From Leptolyngbya sp. SIO1E4 (lineage in GTDB: Bacteria > Cyanobacteriota > Cyanobacteriia > Phormidesmidales > Phormidesmidaceae), in contig JAAHFU020000008.1 of NCBI GenBank assembly GCA_010672825.2, positions 1 through 64,000 on the forward strand: DNA of 64,000 bases, written 5' to 3'. Shown piece after piece: positions 35,312 to 44,803 of the stretch; position 1 is the first letter of the stretch; each line of letters begins with the position of its first letter. The notes beneath the pieces are model-generated. The model searched no databases and was not told the DNA's origin. It saw only the letters and a list, made by a program, of their open reading frames with translations. The translations under genes were made by a program, and so were the position numbers.

Positions 35312-37348
35312 ATGGATATGAAGCACCTTTTTCAGCAGCCTATCTTTCAGTGGCTCCGCTCTAGACCTTGGGCAACTCTGGCTAGCGGGCGATCGCGTTG
35401 GCTTGAAACCCCGTTGGGCATGGGGCTAACAACCGCCGCTCTGGGCATGGGGCTGCTGGGGCTAGGAGCCTGGGAGCCCTTGGAGAAGGTCGCTCACACC
35501 GGCCTCTTTCTAACCCGCAACCGCCTTGGGGCGACCCGCTGGGACGATCGCCTGGTGATTATTGCCATTGATGAGGCCAGCTTGGCGACCTATGGTCCCT
35601 ATCCTTGGACTCGCGATCGCTACGCAGCCCTGCTAGATAAGCTGATGGCGGCGCAACCAGCGGCGGTTGGCTTCGACATTCTGATGCCTGAAGCCACACC
35701 CGAGGATGCCCAATTAGCAGAAAGCCTACAATTCAGCAGTAACGTCGTGCTGGCAGCTGGTGGCGACGGCCAGGGCAACGCGATTCAAGTGACGCCGACC
35801 TTAACCCAACCGGCTCAAGGATCTATCCGCATCGGCCATGTGAAACATATTCCCGATGAGGATGGCATCAGCCGCCAAGCCTTCCTCTACGAGCGCCACG
35901 GGGCAGCGATCGCCCCTAGCTTTGCCATTGCCCTGCTGGAAACCTACCAGCAAAGTCTTACCAACCTGATTACGACGGAAACTGTAGAACTGCCAGATAT
36001 CAATCCTAGATTTCTGGCAGACCCTGCTCAGTTTGATCAAACACGTCCTCTATGGATTAACTGGCCAGGGGTGACCCGTTCTTCCAATGCCCACACTCTA
36101 CAATCCCTCGATGGCCTCACGACCGTATCCTTCGCTGAGGTGATGGCGGACACAGGGGACGGTGCGCTGGCAGAGCTCCAGAACAAGATCGTCCTGGTGG
36201 GGTACACCGCCGTAGGCATCGTTGGGCAAACCGAAGATGCCCTCAGGACGCCTTTTGAGCGACGCATTCCCACCGCGGGTGTCTACCTGCACGCGGCAAT
36301 TTTAGATAATTTGCTGAACGATCGCTTTTTAACCCACTTGCCCCTAGCCTGGAGCCTGGGCCTGATTTTGCTGAGCGGTGTCGGCAGCAGTCTGGTGCTA
36401 CAGCCGCTCGGGTTACGGGGACGGTTAGTCCTAATGCTGGGCCTGATCCCCGTCTGGTGTGCCGTGGCCTACGGCAGCTTTCTCGCAGGGGTGCGGTTAC
36501 CGGTCGTGGCGCCCATCGGCACTAGCCTCCTGGGGGTCGCCGCCTTCCAGTTTATGGAACAGCGGGAGCGACAGACCCTGATGGATCTCTTCGCCATTAA
36601 CCTTTCCCCAGAAATGGCCAACTTTATCTGGCAGCATAAGGGGGAACTCCTGGCAGAGGGCCACATCCATGCTCAAGAGCTGACGGCAACGCTTTTGTTC
36701 ACGGATATTCGAGAATTCACCACTATTAGCGAAACACTCCCTTCAGAGGTGCTGCTGCCCTGGCTAAATCGCTACTTCGAGGAGATGACCGACTGCATCA
36801 TGGCCCACGGAGGCGTCGTGGATAAATACATTGGAGATGCCATCATGGCGGCTTTTGGAGCACCGGTATCTCACTCGGGGGAGAATGCCGTTCAGCAAGA
36901 TGCCCTCGCGGCAGTCAAGGCCAGTTTGGCCATGGTAGAGCGATTACAAACGTTGAATCGCGAGTTTGCATCCCAAGGGCTGCCGACTGTACGGTTTGGC
37001 GTTGGGCTACATACCGGGGCAGTTGTCGCAGGCACTGTTGGAAGTCGCTATCGGGCCAACTATTCCCTGTTTGGAGATACGGTAAATGTGGCTGCACGCC
37101 TGCAGGACATGACGAAGCAGCTGACCCAGCAAGATCCCTACCCGATTTTGATGAGTGAGGCGACCTACGAACAGACCCGAGATCGCTATACTGCCGTGGA
37201 GAAAGGCCAGATTCAATTGCGGGGACGAACGACCAAAACCACCGTGTACACCCTGGCAAGTGTGCACTTAGAGAAGTGTATGCCCCATGCACAGGGAAAA
37301 AGTTTCCACGGTATGCTGTGCAAGTCACGCCCCCCCTTGAGCTCATGA
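35312..37348 (+). CDS. CHASE2-domain adenylate/guanylate cyclase
   Basis: 678 residues. One membrane helix (about 36-53), a periplasmic CHASE2 sensor (about 55-340, including VIIAIDEASLATYGPYPWTRDRYA and VGFDILMPE), three more helices (about 346-413), then the class III cyclase domain (about 455-645). The metal-binding aspartates sit in LFTDIREFT (near 464) and YIGDAIMAAFG (near 508), and the substrate-selecting lysine in VDKYIGD fits an adenylate cyclase. An extra tail of about 25 residues follows. Its stop overlaps the amidase start (ATGA), so the two are translationally coupled. It makes cAMP in response to an external signal. Confidence 0.92.
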   Translation: MDMKHLFQQPIFQWLRSRPWATLASGRSRWLETPLGMGLTTAALGMGLLGLGAWEPLEKVAHTGLFLTRNRLGATRWDDRLVIIAIDEASLATYGPYPWTRDRYAALLDKLMAAQPAAVGFDILMPEATPEDAQLAESLQFSSNVVLAAGGDGQGNAIQVTPTLTQPAQGSIRIGHVKHIPDEDGISRQAFLYERHGAAIAPSFAIALLETYQQSLTNLITTETVELPDINPRFLADPAQFDQTRPLWINWPGVTRSSNAHTLQSLDGLTTVSFAEVMADTGDGALAELQNKIVLVGYTAVGIVGQTEDALRTPFERRIPTAGVYLHAAILDNLLNDRFLTHLPLAWSLGLILLSGVGSSLVLQPLGLRGRLVLMLGLIPVWCAVAYGSFLAGVRLPVVAPIGTSLLGVAAFQFMEQRERQTLMDLFAINLSPEMANFIWQHKGELLAEGHIHAQELTATLLFTDIREFTTISETLPSEVLLPWLNRYFEEMTDCIMAHGGVVDKYIGDAIMAAFGAPVSHSGENAVQQDALAAVKASLAMVERLQTLNREFASQGLPTVRFGVGLHTGAVVAGTVGSRYRANYSLFGDTVNVAARLQDMTKQLTQQDPYPILMSEATYEQTRDRYTAVEKGQIQLRGRTTKTTVYTLASVHLEKCMPHAQGKSFHGMLCKSRPPLSS

Positions 37349-38757
37349 ATGCTGTCGATCTTGCGTTTACACCAGCCCTGGAGCAGGCTCGCCTGATCCG
37401 CCAAAAGAGGGTGTCGCCGCTGGAGCTAACAGAGCTTTATTTAGAGCGGATTGAGCGTCTGAATCCAGTTCTGGGCTGCTATTTTACCGTTATGGCTGAG
37501 CAAGCGATCGCCGATGCTAAAGCCAAAACAGAACACCTGGCAACAACAACAGAAGCGCTGCCCCCCTTCTTTGGCGTGCCGATTTCTATTAAAGATTTAA
37601 ATCCGATTGCTGGGGTGCCCTGCTCCTACGGTCTCGCGGTTGCCCGCAATCGCATTGCCGAAAAAGATGACGGCTTAATGGCACGCATTCGCGAGGCAGG
37701 ATTCGTCATCCTGGGTAAAACAGCGACATCTCAGCTAGGCTCTTTTCCTTACACTGAACCGCCAGGGTTTGCACCCGCCCGGAATCCTTGGAATCCAGAC
37801 TATACCCCTGGTGGCTCCAGTGGTGGCAGTGCCTCTGCCCTTTCTTCAGGGTTATGTGCGATCACCCAGGGCTCTGATGGGGGTGGCTCGATTCGAGGCC
37901 CGGCTTTTTGCTGTGGGTTAGTCGGGCTGAAACCTTCACGGGGGCGCATTAGTTTTGCGCCACTGGGGGAACGACTCCATGGCATGGCAACGAATGGGCC
38001 TTTGGGCCGAACGGTCTCTGACACGGCTGCCCTGCTGGATATTATGGCCGGTTACGTTGTCGGGGATCCTTACTGGTTGCCCCCTCCGACAACATCTTTC
38101 CAGGCAGCAACCCAAACCGACCCACCCGCCCTCAAAGTAGGCATGCTGACAGAGCTGCCCCCCATCGGCACAGCCGACGTCGATTGCAAACAGGCCGTGC
38201 TCGACACAGCCGAGCGACTAGAAGCCCTGGGTCACCAGGTTGAAGCGGCCCCTGCACCCGATTTAACGGATCTGGTTGAGCCATTTACCACAGCTTGGCA
38301 ATGCCTGGTCGCGGAAGCAAACCTGCCTTTCTTTGTGTTGGAAAAGATGAATCGCTGGCTCCTATGGCGGGCCTGGCGCACTGGCAGCGGGACTTATCTG
38401 CGGGCCATTACCCAACTGCAGCTCGTGTCTCGACGGATTGTGGAACAGCTCTCTCCTTACGACATTGTTTTGCTCCCCGTCTATCTGCACCCTGCGATTC
38501 CAGTAGGCGCTTGGCGATCTCTGACCTGCGCCAAAGTATTAGAGAACATCATTCGCTGGATTGCGCCGTGCCCACCCTTTAACGCTAGCGGACAGCCCGC
38601 GATCGCTTTGCCTACCGGGTTTACAGACAACGGACTGCCCCTTGGGGTGCAGCTCGTGGGTCGTCCCGCAGCAGATGATACGGTACTGGCGTTAGCCGCT
38701 CAGCTTGAGCGGGCATACCCATGGCATTCAGCCCGACCTCAATTGGCCCTCAGCTAA
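37345..38757 (+). CDS. Amidase (amidase signature family)
   Basis: I start at ATG 37345 (MNAVDLAFTPALEQARLI), which overlaps the cyclase stop as ATGA; the frame opens at 37276 inside the cyclase gene. About 470 residues. The Ser-cisSer-Lys triad is intact: Lys in PISIKDL, then GGSSGGSASALSSG and the nucleophile serine in GSDGGGSIRGPA. It hydrolyses an amide bond, but substrate prediction within this family is not possible from sequence. It is not GatA-like in context (no gatB or gatC). The coupling to a cyclase is unusual. Confidence 0.88.
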   Translation: MNAVDLAFTPALEQARLIRQKRVSPLELTELYLERIERLNPVLGCYFTVMAEQAIADAKAKTEHLATTTEALPPFFGVPISIKDLNPIAGVPCSYGLAVARNRIAEKDDGLMARIREAGFVILGKTATSQLGSFPYTEPPGFAPARNPWNPDYTPGGSSGGSASALSSGLCAITQGSDGGGSIRGPAFCCGLVGLKPSRGRISFAPLGERLHGMATNGPLGRTVSDTAALLDIMAGYVVGDPYWLPPPTTSFQAATQTDPPALKVGMLTELPPIGTADVDCKQAVLDTAERLEALGHQVEAAPAPDLTDLVEPFTTAWQCLVAEANLPFFVLEKMNRWLLWRAWRTGSGTYLRAITQLQLVSRRIVEQLSPYDIVLLPVYLHPAIPVGAWRSLTCAKVLENIIRWIAPCPPFNASGQPAIALPTGFTDNGLPLGVQLVGRPAADDTVLALAAQLERAYPWHSARPQLALS

Positions 38758-39091
38758 AGGTCACATGTGCCCCGATCACCCATCTGTTGCCCTTCTCAAT
38801 TGAGCGCAGCACATCCAAGACGGGGTCTAGGGTTTGGGGGCTAGGGGATGCTTTATAGCCTTGTTCAATTGAGTCCAGTACATCTGGGTCAAGACAGGGT
38901 CTAGGGTTTGGGGTCTAGGGTGTGCTTGATTAGCCTGCATACCGCTTTATTCACATGCAAACCGCCATAACTCAACGGCCTGCCCTCTAATCCACCTTTG
39001 TCTCCATCCGTCTGCCTACTGCTACGCAGAAGCAAGCTACATCCGTCTGCCTTTGATGTTCTCCCTTGCCGTCCAGGATGCTTTGATCGTT
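38758..39091. other. Intergenic region with repeats after the amidase gene
   Basis: Apart from the repeats at 38790-38946, the 39000-39091 portion holds the near-duplicate words CATCCGTCTGCCT at about 39005 and 39041. No gene is seen. The reading frames here are artefacts of the repeats. Confidence 0.5.
38790..38946 (+). repeat. Dispersed repeat family A, two tandem copies (one truncated)
   Basis: A shortened copy (about 38790-38853) is followed directly by a complete one (38854-38946, TATAGCCTTGTTCAATTGAG to GCATACCGCT). This mirrors the double copy at 66-230, suggesting the element can duplicate in tandem. Confidence 0.75.
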
Positions 39092-39460
39092 TCAGCTTGA
39101 GGTTGAAGGGTCGTCGAGGGAGAGTTGTTTGCGGATCTGACGCCCCAGACACTCGAGGGTCCGCTGAGGCAGGGGATCCATCAGCTCGCTGCCAGTGATT
39201 GTTTGAATGCTAGTCATAAAATCTCGGGCGCGATCGCGATTGACTAACCCGCCCGCCCGCAATTCTGTAATAAACATTTGCCGAACTGCATGGGCAAGCC
39301 CGTAGCTTTTACTCGAAAAAATACAGGTAATATCGGTACCGTACAGAGAAAACCAGGTTTGCCAATTTTGCGTCACTGGATGCCGCACCACCCCACAGGC
39401 AACTTGATGATCGGCTAAAGGAGATGCGATTTCGGAAAACTGCCACAGTGCATCGCTCAT
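39092..39460 (-). CDS. Hypothetical protein
   Basis: 122 residues from ATG 39460 (MSDALWQFSEIASPLADHQV); an earlier in-frame ATG at 39529 adds 23 doubtful residues. It is soluble, with HPVTQNWQTWFSLYGTDITCIFSSKSYGLAHAVRQMF in the middle, and the tail LECLGRQIRKQLSLDD. I do not recognise the family. The distinct amino acid composition and full use of the frame favour a real gene. It may share a promoter region with nothing else; the asparaginase gene lies 200 bases upstream on the same strand. Confidence 0.55.
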   Translation of the reverse strand: MSDALWQFSEIASPLADHQVACGVVRHPVTQNWQTWFSLYGTDITCIFSSKSYGLAHAVRQMFITELRAGGLVNRDRARDFMTSIQTITGSELMDPLPQRTLECLGRQIRKQLSLDDPSTSS

Positions 39461-39661
39461 GGTATGGCCCGTCTCACATTTTCCTAGAGGATAACCAGAC
39501 TCGACCGATCTGTCACCCAGACAGGCCATTTTCAGACGTCAGCCCCAATGGGTCTCTCCAGTGGGTCTCTATCCAATGCCCTTTTGTGGAGACGCCTTAG
39601 CCTTCAAGACACCCTGTGATGCCTAAAGACGTCTTCACAAAAGGACTGGTCTTAACGTCTC

Positions 39662-40591
39662 TTAAGACAAGCGACAGACACTTTCTTGCCCCTGCTCGAT
39701 GAAGCCATAAATCATCCCCGAGGTAGAGTGGCCTACTGCACAGCGACCGTCGCGATCGATGACAATCACCCCCCCTAAGCCATTGACTTTCTCGACTAGA
39801 TAATCGATACCTGCTGCCGCAGCTTCAGAAGCTGTCATCGCTTTGAAATAGATAAAATCGGAAATCATCTTGCTCAAGACAGTGCGCTGAAACTGCTCAC
39901 CATAGCCGGTTGCAGATACCGCGCATGTCATATTATCGGCAAATACCCCCGCCCCCACGATAGGGCTGTCGCCAACTCGCCCCCACCGCTTGTTCACAAT
40001 CCCCCCCGTGGAAGTAGCTGCAGCCAAATTGCCTTCACAATCGCGAGCGACTGCCCCAATCGTCCCAAACTTACGCTGGGGTTCTGCATCTTCGTGGTCA
40101 AGCATCATGCCGCCAAACTGCTGGGCTTCACGCCACTGCCGGATGCGGGCATCAATCACAAAGTAATCATCCGTCATAATCTCTACCCCCCAGAATTTGG
40201 CAAACTCCATCGCGCCCTTACCAATCAGCATGACGTGCTCACTTTCGTCTAGCACCCGCCGGGCCAGCGAAATAGGGTTTTTAACATTAGTAATACCGGC
40301 CACTGCCCCGGCTTCTAGGGTGCAACCATTCATAATGGCCGCGTCCATTTCAACTTCACCATATTCGTTTAGGACTGAGCCATGACCAGCGTTGTACAGG
40401 GGGTCATCCTCCAAACAGGCCGCACAATACTCCACAGCATCTAGCGCAGCACCGCCTGCCGCTAAAATGTGTCGCCCACCGTCTAGAATGCGACCAATGC
40501 TCTGGGTAAAGTCTGCTTCACTCCCCTCTCGTCGAATATGCGCTAACGCTCCAGAGCCACCGTGAACCATGAGGGAAAAGTTTTTAGACAT
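39662..40591 (-). CDS. Isoaspartyl peptidase / plant-type L-asparaginase
   Basis: 309 residues, normal for the Ntn-hydrolase family. The precursor self-cleaves between G176 and T177 in KFGTIGAVARD, making the threonine the new N-terminal nucleophile. Other landmarks are MVHGGSGAL, NAGHGSVLNEYGEVEMDA and AVSATGYGEQFQR. It hydrolyses isoaspartyl dipeptides and asparagine, and in cyanobacteria related enzymes work after cyanophycin breakdown. No cyanophycin genes are next to it. It is divergent from the small HTH gene at 40651. Confidence 0.92.
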   Translation of the reverse strand: MSKNFSLMVHGGSGALAHIRREGSEADFTQSIGRILDGGRHILAAGGAALDAVEYCAACLEDDPLYNAGHGSVLNEYGEVEMDAAIMNGCTLEAGAVAGITNVKNPISLARRVLDESEHVMLIGKGAMEFAKFWGVEIMTDDYFVIDARIRQWREAQQFGGMMLDHEDAEPQRKFGTIGAVARDCEGNLAAATSTGGIVNKRWGRVGDSPIVGAGVFADNMTCAVSATGYGEQFQRTVLSKMISDFIYFKAMTASEAAAAGIDYLVEKVNGLGGVIVIDRDGRCAVGHSTSGMIYGFIEQGQESVCRLS

Positions 40592-40650
40592 TGTGTTAAG
40601 GAAGAATGAAGGGAGAAAGTTATTGAAGTTACCACATCTAAAATAATTCT

Positions 40651-40968
40651 GTGTTGCGCATGCACATTATTCCCTATGCCAAGACTGCCATGACACTGGT
40701 TCAAGATCGACACTCCCAACCGAAGACATCAGGACTTATGATCTCAGAAGTTGAATGCCTACAGGTTCGCACCGACTTGATGCTTAGGCTGCAACGCCAC
40801 ATCCAGCAGCAAGGATGGACCCCGGAGCAAGCTGCTAGGGTGTTAAAGCAAACTCTGCCTCGCATGCAAAACCTAATGAATGGTGAAATCAGCCGCTTCA
40901 GCGTTGAACAGTTGATCCAGCTGCTGGCAGGGGTTGGCCTACATGTGCAAGTCTCGGTGGTAGATTGA
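40651..40968 (+). CDS. Small HTH protein, antitoxin-like (XRE type)
   Basis: The longest frame begins at GTG 40651 and gives 105 residues, but recognisable sequence starts near ATG 40738 (MISEVECLQVRTDLMLRLQRHI), preceded by CAGGA. The HTH is WTPEQAARVLKQTLPRMQNLMNGEISRFSVEQLIQLLAGVGL. The form matches XRE regulators and antitoxins (COG5606-like), but no toxin gene accompanies it. It lies 59 bases from the divergent asparaginase start and could regulate it. The start is uncertain. Confidence 0.7.
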   Translation: MLRMHIIPYAKTAMTLVQDRHSQPKTSGLMISEVECLQVRTDLMLRLQRHIQQQGWTPEQAARVLKQTLPRMQNLMNGEISRFSVEQLIQLLAGVGLHVQVSVVD

Positions 40969-41408
40969 GCAATGCAATAGACGCTTCATAATTCGCAAAT
41001 CTTTAGTTTTGAAGGAAGAGTTACGTCCCAAATGGGGCGTTTTTTTATGCCTTTCGATGGACTGTCTGTGTCAGAAAATTCTGGCATTCTGAAGAAAAAG
41101 CTTAAGGTTTTGCATTTTATGTTGACACTATGGACATAGTGTTCACAATATGCAGCAAGATTAAGCACCCTCTACAATCTCCAGCCTAAGGGGAAATGGT
41201 TAACCATTTCAATAGAAAGCGCTGGTTTCTCTAGAGGAATTTAATCGACTTGCACGGTTGCCGATTTTTATCGCAAGGTTCTGCCAAACGCGCTTAATCT
41301 TTTGATCCAAAAAACGATCAGAAGAATATCTTTTCTAAAACGGTATCTTTCATAACGCTTTTGCATTGACAGCCCTCGATAATCTAAATCAATTCATCCT
41401 TCAACCCC
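40969..41408. other. Intergenic region before the ATP-grasp gene
   Basis: It contains the terminator at 41023-41046 and then 360 bases of AT-rich sequence with no gene. TTGACACTATGGACATAGTG near 41120-41139 has a -35-like hexamer and a short CACTATG/CATAGTG inverted pair that could be part of a promoter or operator. Confidence 0.45.
41023..41046 (+). terminator. Intrinsic terminator
   Basis: ACGTCCC (41023-41029) pairs with GGGGCGT (41034-41040), allowing one G-T, and is followed by a run of T to 41046. It would end the small HTH transcript. Confidence 0.75.
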
Positions 41409-42509
41409 ATGAAGATTTTTAACCACGATATTACGCTGTGCACCCACGATCGCGAAGTGGGCACACATTTATACTCTGGTCGAGCCCTTGGCTTAACAAA
41501 GCCAGAAGATAAAATTCAAATGCATCCTGCCCTAGCATCAGAGTGGGATGAGATTGTAGAACACTATAAGCAGGTGGGGTTATCCCATAGCCATGACGTT
41601 ATTTGGGATATTTCGCTTGCTGAAATAAGCCACTATCCCGACCATGAAGCTTGTTTCTATTTCTTTGGAGATGCCGTTAACTCGGATGATACCCATCGCC
41701 AGTTTTTTCGGCAGCTTGACGTACGCTGGAGCCAAGCAGTTGAGTTTGTAAATTCTAAAAATAATTTCATTCATTTAGCTGAAGAACTGGGTATCTCAGT
41801 TCCTAAAACGCTCCGATTTGATCATCTTGCTGCTGCCAAATCCTGCGATACGATTCCATTTCCTTGCTATGTCAAACCTGCAGTTTCAGATCATGGATTT
41901 GGCATTATGCGCTGTCTAGATCAGCAAGCTCTGGCAGAGGCTTTTTCCCGATTAGTGCCTGAGGAATCTCTCCAAATTCAGGCAGAAGTGCCAGCCTCTG
42001 CGTTCTTAAACTTGCAATATCGCGTGACTCCTGAGGGGGTAAAACCATTGCTGGTGTCAGAGCAGATTTTGGATGGATGCGTTCACGGTGGCAATCGCTA
42101 CCCGTCTAACTATGAACCGTGGGAAAAGATGCAGCCCTTTGCCGAGTGGCTAGTTAAGCGCGGGATGAAGGGGATTTTTGCCGTGGATGTTGCTGTGGTG
42201 CCTGAGGCCGGGGGCATTAATTACTTGGCCATAGAATGCAACCCCCGCTTTAATGGATCGTCTTATCCCACCTTGATTGCTCAGAAGCTAGGGATTCCTC
42301 GCTGGAGCAGCGTCACCTATAAAACGCCGAAGCGATCGCTGCAGGACTTTAAGTTTGCCGATCTGGCCTTTAACCCGGCCACTCAACACGGGATTATCCT
42401 CATTAACTGGGGCACCATCAAAGCTGGCAAATTGAGCTTGTTGCTAGCCGGGTCTGAAGCAGAGCAGACTGAGCTAGGCAATGAACTGCAAGCTCGACTC
42501 AAGCATTAA
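41409..42509 (+). CDS. ATP-grasp domain protein
   Basis: 366 residues. The ATP-grasp core covers about 130-330: FPCYVKPAVSDHGFGIMRC (lysine of the A-lobe) and YLAIECNPRFNGSSYPTL (metal-binding Glu and Asn). The N-terminal part (1-110) is not recognised. The family joins a carboxylate to an amine or thiol with ATP. There are no partners: it stands alone between terminator and VWA pair. Substrate unknown. I found no microviridin-type ligase motifs that would tie it to the peptide at 6130. Confidence 0.75.
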   Translation: MKIFNHDITLCTHDREVGTHLYSGRALGLTKPEDKIQMHPALASEWDEIVEHYKQVGLSHSHDVIWDISLAEISHYPDHEACFYFFGDAVNSDDTHRQFFRQLDVRWSQAVEFVNSKNNFIHLAEELGISVPKTLRFDHLAAAKSCDTIPFPCYVKPAVSDHGFGIMRCLDQQALAEAFSRLVPEESLQIQAEVPASAFLNLQYRVTPEGVKPLLVSEQILDGCVHGGNRYPSNYEPWEKMQPFAEWLVKRGMKGIFAVDVAVVPEAGGINYLAIECNPRFNGSSYPTLIAQKLGIPRWSSVTYKTPKRSLQDFKFADLAFNPATQHGIILINWGTIKAGKLSLLLAGSEAEQTELGNELQARLKH

Positions 42510-42630
42510 GGCGGTTAGAGCCCCGAGTTCCTGGTAAAAGCTCTGATGTTGCGAGTTTACCCGTCAGAACTCAGGGCGCTTGCCTCCTTTTGCAGAGCAG
42601 TGGCGATTGTCTTTAGCGACACCTAAGGGT

Positions 42631-43896
42631 TTAGCGAGCGGGGTTGGGAGGTTGCTTGCCATAGCCAGATGACCGACTCCGACTGAGGTTGTAAGCCTGG
42701 TACTTGGCGCGTTTGCGGGCCAGGGATTTTTCACCTGTTTCAAAGTCACTGGTCAGCTCTTGCACAGCGGCAAGTTCATCAGCGATCTCGGGGGAAGCGG
42801 GCATCGCCGACAGCATAACTGAAGATTCTCGCAGGGCGGATGCGGCCCCGACCCAATCGCCGCGATCGGCAAACCGGATGGCTTCTTGACGGGCTCGCGC
42901 CGCCATCAGTAATGCCACCTGCGCTTCTACATCTAGATTAGCCGGGAAGTCACTCATTTGCTCGGGGTTAACCACATCGAGATGCAGCGCCCCCGACAGG
43001 CTGTATACCTCGGTTTGTTGAGGGGTCTGCCAGGCCAGTTTTACCTGCAAAACCTGGCTGCCCTCAGCGAGGGCCGGTACGCGCAGCCGCACCACGATGT
43101 TAAGCGGACTGCCCACTGTCAGGTTCGGCAACTTCAGCGCCCCTGCTGGGGTTTTCGCCAAATCATTGAGTACGTCACTGAGGGTAGCTCCCAGTAGGGG
43201 TGTCAGGGATAGCTCAACAGAATGTCCCACGGTGCCTACTAAGCCCTGAAGTTCGGTGTCAAAGATTTCAGGTAGCTGGTCAGGGGAGTCGATGTGGAAG
43301 AAATTGCCATCCCCGCTGCGAGCCATCGCCTCCAGCAGATCTTCGTCGTAGTCGGCTCCGACTCCTAGAGTGGTGGTGGTAACACCCCGTTCCATCAACC
43401 CATGCACATCACGGGCGATCGCATCAGGACGGGTTTCACCCACATTAGCGAGCCCATCTGACAGTAAGACTACTCGGTTCAGGTGTTCTGGATTGAGGTA
43501 CTGGCTCACCTGCATGCCGCCATTGACCCAACCGGCATGCAGCGCGGTAGAACTCCCCGTACGAATATGACGAACGATATCCAGTAACTTTTGCTTGTCT
43601 GTCGCTAGGGTGCTGGGAATTTCAGTTTTGACCTGGGTGTCAAAAAGGGTGAGGCTGAGGCGATCGCTGGGCAAAAGCTGCTCTATGGCATAAGCAACTG
43701 CCTGCCGCGCATAGTCAATTTTGGCGCCAGACATCGATCCAGAGCGATCTAACACCAGGCCCAGGTTAAGGGGCGGACGCTGCACCGAGCGCTCCACCGT
43801 CGGCGGCATGATTTTGACCAAAACGTCTAGGGTCATTGAACGACCCGCCGCGACCGCCGCGTACATCGGAATTAGAGACAGGGTGGGTTGGTTCAT
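42631..43896 (-). CDS. von Willebrand factor type A domain protein
   Basis: 421 residues. An N-terminal segment and a VWA domain (about 42-215) with intact MIDAS: DRSGS at 50-54, then a Thr/Ser-containing loop (TGSSTALHAG) and the later DGLANVGET. A beta-sandwich part (about 220-330) and a basic Arg/Ser-rich tail follow. No signal peptide is present, so it should be cytosolic. The start overlaps the MerR-like gene's stop by 4 bases, so the pair is co-translated. VWA proteins mediate metal-dependent protein contacts. Confidence 0.88.
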   Translation of the reverse strand: MNQPTLSLIPMYAAVAAGRSMTLDVLVKIMPPTVERSVQRPPLNLGLVLDRSGSMSGAKIDYARQAVAYAIEQLLPSDRLSLTLFDTQVKTEIPSTLATDKQKLLDIVRHIRTGSSTALHAGWVNGGMQVSQYLNPEHLNRVVLLSDGLANVGETRPDAIARDVHGLMERGVTTTTLGVGADYDEDLLEAMARSGDGNFFHIDSPDQLPEIFDTELQGLVGTVGHSVELSLTPLLGATLSDVLNDLAKTPAGALKLPNLTVGSPLNIVVRLRVPALAEGSQVLQVKLAWQTPQQTEVYSLSGALHLDVVNPEQMSDFPANLDVEAQVALLMAARARQEAIRFADRGDWVGAASALRESSVMLSAMPASPEIADELAAVQELTSDFETGEKSLARKRAKYQAYNLSRSRSSGYGKQPPNPAR

Positions 43897-44585
43897 GGAG
43901 AAGACCTCCTCGATTGAAATAGGGGTTTGAGCCGTTGAGCAATCAGTTGCAGCAGATTCTCATGCTCTTGGGGAGTGCTAGGCGGGACGAAATCATCTCG
44001 CACCTGCACTTCCAGCCCCGGCAATACCTCCACCCGTTGCCAGCGAGACACTTCGCTGGGTTGCTCCAGTGGAACATTCGTCGGGCTAGGGGAAAGGAAC
44101 TGCCCCGGCGTAACGGAGGAAGCGGGTGACGCCTTTGAGTGCGGTAAGTCAGTGGAGGGCGCTGCCGACGCCTGAACGGTGCGGGCTTGCACCGACTGCA
44201 GGAAGGCCAAGGCCGGGTTAGCAGCCTCTACCGTGATCTGCACCCCCCCTTGCAGGAGCGCTTCCAGATCGGGATTAGTTTTCTCAAGGGTGATGGGTTG
44301 AATGGCGGTGGTGCTATAGCCCTCCGCGAGTAGTCGTCGCACAATAAGCAACTGCAGCAGATGCCGATAGGTGTATCGGGCCTCTCGCCCCTGGCGCAGG
44401 GGGCGATCTAACACGCCCTGGGTAGTGTAGTACCGCACTAGGCGGGGGTTAATCGCTTCCGGAGATCGGTTGCGAGCGTTCTCTGTCGGGGGCAGGAACT
44501 GAGGAAGGAGATCGCTTGCCACTTGAACAAGCGCCTCTAAATCCCACTCGGGGTTAGCCTGGGCAATCTGCTGCAATGTGCTCAT
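43893..44585 (-). CDS. MerR-like winged-helix protein paired with VWA
   Basis: 230 residues. The central part holds a MerR-type winged helix: INPRLVRYYTTQGVLDRPLRQGREARYTYRHLLQLLIVRRLLAEGYSTTAI. The N-terminal 40 and the long C-terminal region (about 120-230, Pro/Ser-rich, then LEVQVRDDFVPP) lack known motifs. The MerR dimerisation helix is not evident. It is the first gene of the VWA operon. It may regulate that operon or bind the VWA partner; both are inference. Confidence 0.8.
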   Translation of the reverse strand: MSTLQQIAQANPEWDLEALVQVASDLLPQFLPPTENARNRSPEAINPRLVRYYTTQGVLDRPLRQGREARYTYRHLLQLLIVRRLLAEGYSTTAIQPITLEKTNPDLEALLQGGVQITVEAANPALAFLQSVQARTVQASAAPSTDLPHSKASPASSVTPGQFLSPSPTNVPLEQPSEVSRWQRVEVLPGLEVQVRDDFVPPSTPQEHENLLQLIAQRLKPLFQSRRSSP

Positions 44586-44803
44586 GGCCCCATGCTAACG
44601 ATGACAGTCAAAACTGTCAATGACAGTCAAAATAATTTTCTGCCGGGTGACCTCATCCTGGAAGGACTTCATTTTGGCAGCACTTCATCTTGGGCGTATG
44701 AGATCTGCAGCGCCTCAGGCACTAAACCCTGACGATGCCAAGCAGAGGTTTGAACAACTCCCCCCATAACAGCATTGCCTGAGCGGTTAGCAATGAGAAT
44801 TTC

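Noticed and set aside
41409-42509. ATP-grasp protein as a graspetide ligase for the peptide at 6130
   Set aside because: It is 35 kb away, lies alone, and shows no microviridin ligase-specific motifs. The peptide core also lacks a known graspetide motif.
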